Assembly: GCF_036906915.1 (NCBI RefSeq)
Contig: NZ_JBAKHX010000082.1
Location: 1-33,487, forward strand
Length of the DNA stretch: 33,487 bases
Direction of reading: 5' to 3'
Source: Phytohabitans sp036906915
GTDB lineage: Bacteria; Actinomycetota; Actinomycetes; Mycobacteriales; Micromonosporaceae
Position 1 is the stretch's first letter, and each line of letters opens with the position of its first letter. This document shows positions 1 through 6,589 of this stretch, in pieces. The notes under the pieces are model-generated. The model saw only the letters and a program-made list of their open reading frames with translations. It had not been told where the DNA came from and searched no databases. Made by a program: the position numbers and the translations under genes.

Positions 1-75
1 CTTTGTTGCGGATCAAAGCTGTGGCGGGCGGCAGGGAAAATCAAGGAACTCACTCACATGCCGCCGTCCGGGCGC

Positions 76-252
76 TCAGTGTGGATACGCGCGGGGAATT
101 CGGGTGGAGGCCAGCGGCAGACCGGCATACACATCGAACCCGCCGCCGGCACCGGCGATCAGGACGCTGCGGGCCGGGGCCAGAGCGGCAAAGAGCGGCG
201 GGACAGACAGCGAGAACATGCCTGGTTCCACCGACAGCGGGGCAGGGCTCAT
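76..252 (-). pseudogene. DUF1152-family protein, N-terminal remnant
   Basis: Read on the minus strand from ATG at 252 (GTG at 255 is also possible), this 58-codon frame contains 'MFSLSVPPLFAAL' followed by 'SVLIAGAGGGFDVYAGLPLA'. That resembles the start of actinobacterial DUF1152 proteins, where a glycine-rich loop follows the first strand. The homology stops at about 'LPLA', and the frame ends after roughly 15 further residues at a TGA. The intact family is several times longer, so this is a 5' fragment joined to unrelated DNA. Its function is unknown. It sits just downstream of the RiPP-like operon and marks the start of a region rich in broken genes. The family assignment is from memory of the N-terminal pattern. 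Confidence 0.5.
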
Positions 253-452
253 CACCGCTCAATGATCAGACAAGGACGCAACCCACGTTTGTATGTCCAA
301 GATCGAGCACGCTCTTCTGGCTCCCCTCTAGTCAAGGGGTCGTGGCGAGGATTGTTCTACCCTGGGGGCAGGGGGTTTGGCACGGTCCAGGGTCTCAAGG
401 GTTACGTCACCAACCTCGACGCGACCGCCGAATTCGTCACCTCGCGGAGGCT

Positions 453-941
453 TCACACGAGGGTTGCGGGCACCGGCCAACGCGACATTCGATAGGGCAG
501 CGTCGTGGCATGGTCCCCTACGCGCAACAGCAACCCTTCGGCCAACAGCGTATCGGTCGCGTCCCGCTCGGTGGACTCCAGGCCGGTCAGCGACCTCGGC
601 TGGAGATAATGCGTGAAGGCGATGATGAGCGCAGGATCGTCGAGGATGAAGTTCGCGGAAGCCTCAGCGTTCCGGACATCCTTGATCTGGATGAATGCCG
701 GCCCCTTCCGGAAGTAGCACAGGCCCACCCGGAAGGTGGCTTGCCACTCGTCGATTCGCGAACCGACGCCGGTCGGTGGAGGGAGATGGTGCAACGCGGT
801 CACGTCCATCGTGTCGACGAGTTCGCCTCGCCACTGTGTAATGACGCCCTCCGACAGGCGGTCGCGCAGCAGACCTATGAACCGAAGCGTTGGCTCGGGG
901 CGCTCTCCCAACCTGATCACTTCGCTGGCGTCGGGGGTCAT
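453..941 (-). CDS. DUF5825-like partner of RiPP radical SAM enzyme
   Basis: This 162-residue protein starts at ATG 941, which overlaps the stop of the radical SAM gene as ATGA (938-941). That arrangement implies translational coupling. A longer in-frame reading (to 1055) exists but would run inside the radical SAM gene. No catalytic motif, signal peptide or membrane segment is visible. The middle is a mixed alpha/beta stretch (residues about 60-110, 'FRVGLCYFRKGPAFIQIKDV'). I associate this kind of protein with DUF5825, which in actinobacteria sits next to RiPP-maturation B12 radical SAM methyltransferases. Its role is unknown. It could be a scaffold or peptide-binding partner, but that is inference from gene order only. 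Confidence 0.7.
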   Translation of the reverse strand: MTPDASEVIRLGERPEPTLRFIGLLRDRLSEGVITQWRGELVDTMDVTALHHLPPPTGVGSRIDEWQATFRVGLCYFRKGPAFIQIKDVRNAEASANFILDDPALIIAFTHYLQPRSLTGLESTERDATDTLLAEGLLLRVGDHATTLPYRMSRWPVPATLV

Positions 942-2800
942 GCCGAGACTCCTTCCTGCGCCGATTGGCAGGGGCGGACCTTTTGGGGAACGTCGGTGGT
1001 CGCCAACGACACCCAGGCGTCTCCGTCGTGGAAGACCAGGCCGGCCGTCAGGCAACTCTGCAACCAGGCGCCGACCACGTCGCGCTCGACGCTGTGCCCA
1101 CGCTCGCTCAGATGGGTGACCAAGCCTTTGAGGCTTCGGCGTCCACTCAGGGCGCGGTAAGCGTCCGCGTGCCAGCCGGTGAGCCGGTGCTCGGCCGGCG
1201 GCCAGCCCGCCCGTCGGTCAGCCACCAGGATTTCGGAGCCCTGATCATCGGCGACCAGGGCTGAGTTCGGATAGTCGCGCTGCCAACGCTCTATCGCCTC
1301 CATCAACGCCTGCGCCACCGCCGCGGTGATTCCGGCGTCGTCGCAGTCGAAGAAATATACGAGGTCGGCCAGCTCGGCCTCCGGCAGGTCATAGATGTGT
1401 CGGCAGAACTTGGCCGGCTCACGGCGGGTGAAACCCAGCCCGGGGCGTTCGAAGTATGGGCTGAACCGTTCCATGATAATTCGATCGGAGTAGCTCGGCG
1501 GCTGGAGGTGAACCAACGCGGGAATCTGCTCGATAACACTCCAGTAGTCCTCGGGAAGCTCGCCCGGGAACCCGTAGAGGTAGTTCCATTCACAGGTAAC
1601 GTGATTGTTTTCGCAGTCCCGCAGAAGCCGTACGTTGGTCGCGCCGTCGACCCCTTTGTCCATGAGCTTCAGCACGTGGCCGTTCAGACTCTCGATCCCA
1701 GGTTGGAGCAGCATGACTCCGGCCGAGCTCAACGCCTCGATCTGCGCACTCTTCAGGTTTGACTTGATCTCGTAGAAGACCCGCAGATCCCAATCAGTCT
1801 CGATCATGCGAGGGAGCAGGGTCTTGAAGTATTCCATGTCTAGAATGTTGTCGACCGCGACTACGTCAAGGATCTGGTGACGCGCGATCAACGTGCTTAG
1901 CTCGGTCCAGAACTGATCGGCCGACTTGCTCCGAAATCCCATCAGCGAGCCGTTGAGTCCGCAAAAGGTGCAATGATGCTTTTCACCCCACCAACAGCCC
2001 CGCGAGCTCTCGATCACCAACTCGGGTGAGACGTAGGGGCGCAGCGGTGAGCGCTCGAGCACCTCCCGCCAGCCGTCATAGTCCGGCACCGGCACGATTT
2101 CCTGCGGAACGCTCCGGGTAGCCTGCGCGTTGGCCACCGAACGGTCGCCGTCCCACCAGCACAACCCCGGAATGTCGGCGTACCCGCCGCCGGCTTCGAT
2201 CCTCTCGAGAAGCGCGGGGAATACTCGTTCGCCTTCGCCGCGGACGGCGAAGTCAATGAATGTGAAGTTCCGGTGCAGCGCGTGCCCCATCGGTCCGTCG
2301 CAGTTGGCGCCACCGAACACGATTATCAGATCGGGTCGGACCTTCTTGAGTCGGCGGGCGAGCGCGAGACTCGGCACGTTCTGCATGAAGGTGCTGGAGA
2401 AGCCGACGATGTCCGGATCGAAGGCGCATACCTCTGCTGTTGCCGTTTCCAGGTAGTCTTCGGTGCCGGCGTGCATCCCCAGCACGGTGTCGACGTCGAA
2501 GCCGAAGTTCGTGGCGGTCTCCCGCAGCTCCTTGACCTTCCGGCCCGGGTCGTCGTAGAGGCTGCCCGTGAATATCAGCTCGCCGATGCCATGAAAGACG
2601 CCAGTGTCGGCAATCTTCGTATAGTCCGAGGGCGGCACGCCGTCCCGGGCGAACATGTGTTCGGCCCATCGGATCCCGCCGTGATACTCGGCCACCTCGA
2701 CGTCGCCGCACTCGCGCTTGACGAGGCTGTGAAGCAATCCGATTGGCAGCGACGGGCGATTGACCGCCTGCCAAGGCATGGCCGCGAGCATGAGCCGCAT
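938..2800 (-). CDS. B12-binding radical SAM RiPP C-methyltransferase
   Basis: This 620-residue protein should bind cobalamin, SAM and a [4Fe-4S] cluster and methylate unactivated carbons of a ribosomal peptide. Residues about 1-230 form the B12-binding Rossmann-like part ('DIVGFSSTFMQNVPSLALAR', 'VFGGANCDGPMG'). The radical SAM cluster motif is CX7CX2C at C269, C277 and C280, in the context 'RGCWWGEKHHCTFCGLNG', the signature of RiPP maturation radical SAM protein 1 (TIGR03975-type). Residues about 515-600 look like a winged-helix PqqD/RRE-type fold. ATG 2800 is chosen because AGGGGA lies 6 bases upstream. The upstream TTG at 2860 adds 20 residues without a ribosome site. The peptide gene lies 114 bases upstream, and the downstream gene overlaps by 4 bases. 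Confidence 0.93.
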   Translation of the reverse strand: MRLMLAAMPWQAVNRPSLPIGLLHSLVKRECGDVEVAEYHGGIRWAEHMFARDGVPPSDYTKIADTGVFHGIGELIFTGSLYDDPGRKVKELRETATNFGFDVDTVLGMHAGTEDYLETATAEVCAFDPDIVGFSSTFMQNVPSLALARRLKKVRPDLIIVFGGANCDGPMGHALHRNFTFIDFAVRGEGERVFPALLERIEAGGGYADIPGLCWWDGDRSVANAQATRSVPQEIVPVPDYDGWREVLERSPLRPYVSPELVIESSRGCWWGEKHHCTFCGLNGSLMGFRSKSADQFWTELSTLIARHQILDVVAVDNILDMEYFKTLLPRMIETDWDLRVFYEIKSNLKSAQIEALSSAGVMLLQPGIESLNGHVLKLMDKGVDGATNVRLLRDCENNHVTCEWNYLYGFPGELPEDYWSVIEQIPALVHLQPPSYSDRIIMERFSPYFERPGLGFTRREPAKFCRHIYDLPEAELADLVYFFDCDDAGITAAVAQALMEAIERWQRDYPNSALVADDQGSEILVADRRAGWPPAEHRLTGWHADAYRALSGRRSLKGLVTHLSERGHSVERDVVGAWLQSCLTAGLVFHDGDAWVSLATTDVPQKVRPCQSAQEGVSA

Positions 2801-2888
2801 GAATTGTCCCCTAGGAACGTTTGCCCGACGTGACGCATGGTTGAGATGCCGACGCGTCAACTGAAGTCGAAGTGGTGGACGATTCGAC

Positions 2889-2910
2889 GCGCCGGCATCA
2901 GGCGCGGCGC
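2889..2910 (-). promoter_or_regulatory. Stem-loop between peptide gene and radical SAM gene
   Basis: A 6-base perfect inverted repeat, GCGCCG/CGGCGC with a 10-base loop, begins 4 bases after the stop codon of the small peptide gene. It has no T-run. In peptide operons such a hairpin often protects or partly terminates the transcript, so that far more precursor than enzyme is made. That role is inferred. The stem is short and this DNA is G/C rich, so chance is a real alternative. Confidence 0.3.
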
Positions 2911-2914
2911 AGGC

Positions 2915-3010
2915 CTACGACCCCTTCGCACTCCCGGTAGGTTTGCCCATCGTGATCCGAACTGACTTGTGCTTCTTGTCCGGCAGAATGGGTATCTTCT
3001 TGATGACCAT
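2915..3010 (-). CDS. Candidate RiPP precursor peptide, 31 residues
   Basis: This 31-codon gene is too short for usual gene callers. It starts at ATG 3010 and ends at TAG 2915-2917. The peptide begins MVIKKIPILPD and ends GSAKGS. It has seven Lys, one Arg and one Asp, and no Cys. The case for a real gene is threefold. It has the strongest ribosome site in the operon (AAAGGAGGTGA, 7 bases before the ATG). It sits 28 bases after the O-methyltransferase stop and 114 bases before the radical SAM start, all on one strand. And a B12 radical SAM RiPP enzyme needs a peptide substrate, with no other candidate between these genes. The N-terminal V2-I3 and I6-P7-I8-L9-P10 side chains are plausible C-methylation targets. 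No double-glycine or NHLP-type leader is visible. Function is inferred from context. Confidence 0.75.
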   Translation of the reverse strand: MVIKKIPILPDKKHKSVRITMGKPTGSAKGS

Positions 3011-3014
3011 CGAC

Positions 3015-3025
3015 TCACCTCCTTT
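3015..3025 (-). promoter_or_regulatory. Very strong Shine-Dalgarno site of the 31-codon gene
   Basis: The minus-strand sequence AAAGGAGGTGA matches the anti-Shine-Dalgarno end of 16S rRNA almost completely, with GGAGG 7 bases before ATG 3010. It is clearly better than the sites of the flanking enzymes. This fits a highly translated substrate peptide and is the main sequence evidence that the short frame is a gene. Confidence 0.85.
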
Positions 3026-3038
3026 CCGTTGACTCGGG

Positions 3039-4076
3039 CTAGCTGGGCACCGCCTCGATCGCCATGACGTCGTGATCTTCGGACAGGGCGATGATCGACG
3101 ACAGTTCGAAGCCAGTCGACTTCAGCAGTGCTTCGAATTCGCCCCTGGTGCGCTCTCGGCCACCCGTTGTCACGAGCAATCCGAGATCACCCGTTGTCGT
3201 GTACCTGTCCGAGTTGCCTAGCTCGTCCGGCAGCACAAGCTCGATCACGATGAGCACGCCATTCGATGGCATCACGCGCCGGCAGTTCGTGAGGATTTTC
3301 GCGGCGTGCGCATCGCTCCAGTCCAGCAGGATGTATTTCAGGATATAGGCGTCGCCGCCCTCAGGAACGTTCTCGAGGAAGTCGCCGGAGACCACATCGC
3401 AACGATCTGTCGCGCGAACCCCGGCAAGCCCGGCCGGCATATCGAAGAGGATCCCCCTCAAGGCCGGGTTCGCTCGGAGCAGGCCAGACAGCAGGGCGCC
3501 GCGCCCTCCGCCAACGTCAACAACCGTGTGGAAACGCGAACAGTTCAGGCGGGCCAGAACCTCCGACGAGAACGCCGTGCTGGTGTCCCGCGCCGAGGCC
3601 TCGTGGTAGGTGGCGGAAAGTTCGGGACGCTGGGCGAGATACTCGAAGGTGGTCATGCCGAAGATATGCTGGAACGCCGGCTGTCCCGTCGCTACGCTGT
3701 GCAGCAGGCCGCCCCAGGATCGCCACGAGGCATCGTCGCAGGATGACAGCGTGAGTGCTTTCACCGAACGTGCGGCCTTGGCGCGCAGCGGCCGTCCGAG
3801 CGAAGCCAGTCCGAATACCCCCGGCTCCACCTCGGCGACGACTCCGAGATGCGTCAACGCATGCAGCAGCCGAGTCAGCGCGTGGACGTCCGTCCCGGTG
3901 GCGGCGGCCAGCTGAGCGCTAGGTTCCGCGCCATCCTCGAGGAGGTCGGCAATACCGAGCCGGGCTGCCGCATAGATGACCTGGGAGAAGCGGAATCCGA
4001 AGATCAGCTCGAGCAACTCCGATTCGGCCCGCGCGTCGGAAGCGTCCTCGCTTCCTGAGTCAGAGTGCACGAGCAT
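3039..4076 (-). CDS. Class I SAM O-methyltransferase, COMT/HIOMT-like
   Basis: This 345-residue protein has the two-domain plan of plant-type O-methyltransferases. A dimerisation/winged-helix domain covers residues about 15-100 and a SAM-binding Rossmann domain about 150-345, with motif I DVGGGRG at 187-193. The acidic residue in 'LIVIELVLPDE' is kept. The usual catalytic His of the 'HDW' motif is Leu here ('ILLDW', residues 249-253), so a standard phenol O-methyl transfer is doubtful. ATG 4076 has AGGGGG just upstream. GTG at 4070 would have better spacing, and the longer reading to 4208 is unlikely. It is the first gene of the RiPP-like operon. It could methylate a carboxylate or another group of the peptide, which is inference. 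Confidence 0.9.
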   Translation of the reverse strand: MLVHSDSGSEDASDARAESELLELIFGFRFSQVIYAAARLGIADLLEDGAEPSAQLAAATGTDVHALTRLLHALTHLGVVAEVEPGVFGLASLGRPLRAKAARSVKALTLSSCDDASWRSWGGLLHSVATGQPAFQHIFGMTTFEYLAQRPELSATYHEASARDTSTAFSSEVLARLNCSRFHTVVDVGGGRGALLSGLLRANPALRGILFDMPAGLAGVRATDRCDVVSGDFLENVPEGGDAYILKYILLDWSDAHAAKILTNCRRVMPSNGVLIVIELVLPDELGNSDRYTTTGDLGLLVTTGGRERTRGEFEALLKSTGFELSSIIALSEDHDVMAIEAVPS

Positions 4077-4083
4077 GCCCCCT

Positions 4084-4112
4084 ACGAATGCCTCGGCTGC
4101 GACACTGGTCAA
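4084..4112 (-). promoter_or_regulatory. Possible promoter of the RiPP-like operon
   Basis: Minus strand TTGACC at 4112-4107 is a good -35 box. It is followed after 17 bases by ATTCGT (4089-4084), a poor -10 match, just upstream of the methyltransferase start. Only the -35 half is convincing. Confidence 0.25.
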
Positions 4113-4199
4113 CCAGAGACAAGCACGGCCGGCTTTCGTTGCGCTGTCGTCCCGCTGTCGTCCCGGCACGTTACCGCCGAGTCTCCGGCCCGCTGCCGG

Positions 4200-4530
4200 T
4201 GGCCGCATCGTCGCCGTCCTCGCCGACGGTATCGATCGACCCCGCCCGGTCGGCGTGGCGGACGTTGGTCAGCCGGTGGGTGATCAGGATCGTGATGGCC
4301 ACGCCGCGGCGGTCGCGGATGGCCCTGGAACAGGGCGTCTTCGGCGCACGGGTCCAGGGCGGAGGACGGTTCGTCCATGATGAGCAGGTCGGCGGTGCGC
4401 ATGAAGCTGCGGGCGGCGGTGATGCGCTGCCACTGCCCGCCGGAGAGGTCCTGCCTGCCGGCGAAGATGCGGTCCAGCAGTGTCTCGTATCCGTTCGGTA
4501 GCTCGCGGATCATGTTGTGGGCGACCGCGC
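4200..4530 (-). pseudogene. ABC exporter ATPase domain remnant
   Basis: One minus-strand frame gives 'HNMIRELPNGYETLLDRIFA', then the ABC signature LSGGQWQR and Walker B 'LLIMDEPSSALDP'. After 'AEDALFQ' (near 4330) the homology moves to another frame, 'AIRDRRGVAITILITHRLTN', containing the H-loop His, then fades near 4200. The Walker A half and all membrane helices are missing. This is therefore the 3' part of a fused membrane-ATPase exporter gene with at least one frameshift. It lies directly upstream of the RiPP-like operon on the same strand. It may be the ruin of a peptide exporter, but nothing ties it to that pathway. Confidence 0.8.
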
Positions 4531-4610
4531 GCGCCAAGCACATACGACGGCCGTCCCTCAAAGCCGCCTGACGACGTCACAGAAACGTCCGCGACGACCT
4601 ACTAGCTAGT

Positions 4611-4639
4611 GCGGTGTCCACTAATGCGGTGTCCACTAA
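4611..4639. repeat. Two direct copies of a 14-base unit
   Basis: GCGGTGTCCACTAA occurs at 4611-4624 and 4626-4639, one base apart. No further copies are adjacent and the function is unknown. It may be a slippage duplication or a junction scar in the rearranged region. Confidence 0.6.
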
Positions 4640-4750
4640 CGCCGGCGCGACCCGTCCCGCCGTCGCCAGGTCCACGCCGACACTGCCCGCTGCGGCCCCC
4701 GCGCAGGACCGCTCGCCTGATGCTGGCTCCCCCCGGGAAGGTCTGAATGG

Positions 4751-4780
4751 ATGGTCGAGGGTGCGCCGCCGCTGGTTCCC
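4751..4780 (-). promoter_or_regulatory. ECF-sigma-like promoter, minus-strand member of a divergent pair
   Basis: On the minus strand GGGAACC (4780-4774) is followed by a 16-base spacer and CGACCAT (4757-4751). GGGAACC is a typical -35 box for extracytoplasmic-function sigma factors, and a CG-starting -10 at this distance is also usual. No intact gene follows on this strand before the ABC remnant. Confidence 0.45.
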
Positions 4781-4820
4781 GAGCCGCCTATACAGAAAAT
4801 TCGATGGGCTGCCGGGAACC
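4774..4820. repeat. Dyad carrying both ECF-like -35 boxes
   Basis: GGTTCCCGAGCC (4774-4785) and GGCTGCCGGGAACC (4807-4820) are complementary except for a two-base GC bulge, separated by 21 bases that are A/T-rich for this genome. The outer eight bases of each arm are perfect. It can form a hairpin, be an operator, or simply be two back-to-back promoters. Confidence 0.6.
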
Positions 4821-4843
4821 AAACCGCGGTCGCCGCCGACTAT
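4814..4843 (+). promoter_or_regulatory. ECF-sigma-like promoter, plus-strand member of a divergent pair
   Basis: GGGAACC (4814-4820), a 16-base spacer and CGACTAT (4837-4843) match the minus-strand partner in both boxes and in spacer length. Such agreement is unlikely by chance. The plus strand downstream has CACAGGAG near 4856 but no recognisable gene; the next gene is on the opposite strand. Confidence 0.45.
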
Positions 4844-4936
4844 TCCCCCGTGTAACACAGGAGCTATAGCCGGCGCCCAGCAGTTCCTGGTCACAGCGCA
4901 ACGTCGCCATGTGGCCCGGCTGGAGGCGCAGGGCGT

Positions 4937-5440
4937 TCACCACCGGTGAGGCGGGCGAATGCCGAGTTCGGTCAGTGCACGCGCAACCCGCCTGCCGTCG
5001 CGGTGACGGTAGCGGAGGCTGACCCCACTGACGGAGTCCATCCTCGTCTCGACCGCCAGTCCCCGCCGCTTCAGCTCAGCTCCCACACGTTCCGTAGCTT
5101 GCGGGGTGTCGCCCCACGAGTACCCGGTCCAAAGCCGGCCCCACCGCCGGCGGTCCACCACGACGAGCGTGCTGAGGCACAGCAGGGCTCCAATCACCAG
5201 CCAGACCCCTACCGGCCATCCGGCCAGCACACTGATCGCGTATCCGGTCGCCGCACCGATGAGGCAGAGTGCCGCAACAGCCGCCCCGCCGACCGGGTTG
5301 AGCTGGGCGGTACGAAACAGCCGGGAGCGGCGAAGGCGCCGCCTGCCCCACCTGGACGGTCGGTACTCCGCATATCGACGCCGCATCCGTGCCCGCCAAT
5401 GCTTGAGACGAGACCACCTCTGTCGAGTCGATCCTCTCAC
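4937..5440 (-). CDS. Small basic membrane protein, unknown function
   Basis: This is up to 167 residues, depending on the start. The N-terminal 45 residues are very rich in Arg. Two hydrophobic segments follow ('VAALCLIGAATGYAISVLAG' and 'GVWLVIGALLCLSTLVVV', residues about 53-95), joined by a short turn, giving a membrane hairpin. The C-terminal 60 residues are soluble and basic ('RVGAELKRRGLAVETRMD'). I do not recognise a named family. The GTG at 5440 has no clear ribosome site, and ATG 5386 (149 residues) is an alternative. The regular hydrophobic pattern and G/C third positions support a real gene. It reads away from the next minus-strand gene with only a short gap. Confidence 0.6.
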   Translation of the reverse strand: MRGSTRQRWSRLKHWRARMRRRYAEYRPSRWGRRRLRRSRLFRTAQLNPVGGAAVAALCLIGAATGYAISVLAGWPVGVWLVIGALLCLSTLVVVDRRRWGRLWTGYSWGDTPQATERVGAELKRRGLAVETRMDSVSGVSLRYRHRDGRRVARALTELGIRPPHRW

Positions 5441-5495
5441 CCGATGCGCGGCACGCTGTCATGCCGCCGACCGTGCGCGCCAATCCGGGTACTCG

Positions 5496-5909
5496 TCACC
5501 TGACGGCCGTGAAGCAGGACCACGTGCGTCTCATCAGCCGCGATTCGCGCACTGATCGAGTGCCGGTGCCGCAGCGCTCCTGATTTATCGCAACTGCATG
5601 TACGCGCCCCAGGAAACCAGGCGTTGGCCCGGGCGCTCCGCTGCCCACTGCTTCGCTCCGAATCCGATTCGTGTCGATCGAGCCGGTTTGCCGTTGGACT
5701 GTACGAGGTGCGCTGTGGAGCGTGAAGCACTCACCGAGCGACCGATGGACCATTGGCGATGCCTCGTGCTTGCTGGTCTCCGCAGTCCAGCAGGCGAGGC
5801 CGTCGATGCTTGGAGCGAGCAGTTCGTCGAAGGCGCGCACGTCGGGATCGAGCATGAAAGTAGTCCAGCGAACATAGGCACTCGCAGGCCGGTCACTGAA
5901 GGGCCACAC
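5496..5909 (-). CDS. Hypothetical protein, possibly degraded
   Basis: From GTG 5909, with GGAG about 9 bases upstream, this frame encodes 137 residues beginning 'WPFSDRPASAYVRWTTFML'. Residues 1-60 have a protein-like composition ('DPDVRAFDELLAPSIDGLAC'). The last third is Arg- and Ser-rich and looks like out-of-frame sequence, so the gene may be broken downstream of about residue 80. It lies 16 bases after the stop of the membrane protein gene at 5926-6336 and would be co-transcribed. I do not recognise the family. Confidence 0.4.
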   Translation of the reverse strand: MWPFSDRPASAYVRWTTFMLDPDVRAFDELLAPSIDGLACWTAETSKHEASPMVHRSLGECFTLHSAPRTVQRQTGSIDTNRIRSEAVGSGAPGPTPGFLGRVHAVAINQERCGTGTRSVRESRLMRRTWSCFTAVR

Positions 5910-5925
5910 AGGACTTCTCCAGGTG

Positions 5926-6336
5926 TCAGCTGTTGTCTGCGAGGCTGAGCAGGAACGAGCCGCAGCAGCACAACACGATGACGGCCGCGAGTACGCCATA
6001 CAGGATGTAGGCAGCGGTCAGACCCGGATGCTTCTGCGGCTCGAATCCGATCGCGCCGCCGCCAAACGCCCAAACCGGTGCGGCGTAGTGGATTGTCGGC
6101 GCATATTGGGTGTTGTCGACGGCGATCGTGGCCGAACCAAACTTCCACAGGTAAGGCACGAAGATCTCGACCTGGTGGGTGCCCAACGGAATGGGGATTA
6201 CGTTCTCTCCCCACTTGAGGGCGACCGTGTGTCCGTTGATGACGGCCTTGGGCGCGAACAACGCCAGCATGAACGCCATCCAGTGATACTTCGTGAGAAT
6301 GCGCAGGTATCCGCCTTGAGGATTGGTCACGATCAC
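5926..6336 (-). CDS. Small C-terminally anchored membrane protein
   Basis: This 136-residue protein (GTG 6336; GTG 6330 would give a slightly shorter form) has a beta-rich N-terminal domain ('VALKWGENVIPIPLGTHQVE', 'SATIAVDNTQYAPTIHYAAP'). A single strong C-terminal membrane segment follows ('AAYILYGVLAAVIVLCCCGS'). The TATGAT just upstream on the minus strand (6346-6341), 8 bases before GTG 6330, would suit a leaderless transcript. I recall similar conserved actinobacterial proteins but cannot name a function. A carbohydrate- or lipid-binding envelope protein is possible and unproven. Confidence 0.75.
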   Translation of the reverse strand: MIVTNPQGGYLRILTKYHWMAFMLALFAPKAVINGHTVALKWGENVIPIPLGTHQVEIFVPYLWKFGSATIAVDNTQYAPTIHYAAPVWAFGGGAIGFEPQKHPGLTAAYILYGVLAAVIVLCCCGSFLLSLADNS

Positions 6337-6589
6337 GGATCATAGCGGTGGGTCGCACTGGTTGGCGGTGCCGACCGCGAGGCCCGTCGTGGCGGGGGCG
6401 TGGCCGGCCGCGGTCGCGGTCTCGGCCGCCAGCAGCCGGTAGCCGTGCTCGCCGAGCACTTCGGTGGCGGGATTCGTACCTGCGCGCACGAGCGCACCTG
6501 CGGCTGTCGAGCCCGAAACTTGGCCGAGCGCACATCCCGGTCACCCGTGCGAGGGGCGGTGGGAGAGGCAGTTGATTGCCTGGCGGACG

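Larger units (their letters stand above)
4531..4936. other. Gene-free stretch with repeats and orphan promoters
   Basis: No frame here looks like a protein on either strand. The stretch holds a 14-base near-tandem duplication (4611-4639) and the dyad with paired ECF-like promoters (4751-4843). A possible ribosome site (CACAGGAG near 4856) follows the plus-strand promoter, but I find no convincing gene after it. Confidence 0.5.

Noticed and set aside
1..18. CTTTG...CAAAG hairpin at the window edge, possible insertion-sequence end
   Set aside because: A five-base stem is too short, and no transposase or matching second end is present in the window.
300..345. CCCCT/AGGGG stem as terminator of the RiPP-like operon
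   Set aside because: The stem is only five base pairs with no T-run, and it lies more than 100 bases past the last stop codon.
3..1160. Long plus-strand frame at the left edge
   Set aside because: It is antisense to the DUF5825-like and radical SAM genes, has low-complexity composition and no recognisable motif.
2801..2860. Upstream TTG start for the radical SAM protein
   Set aside because: It has no ribosome site, and the extra 20 residues are unlike the family start, while ATG 2800 has AGGGGA at good spacing.
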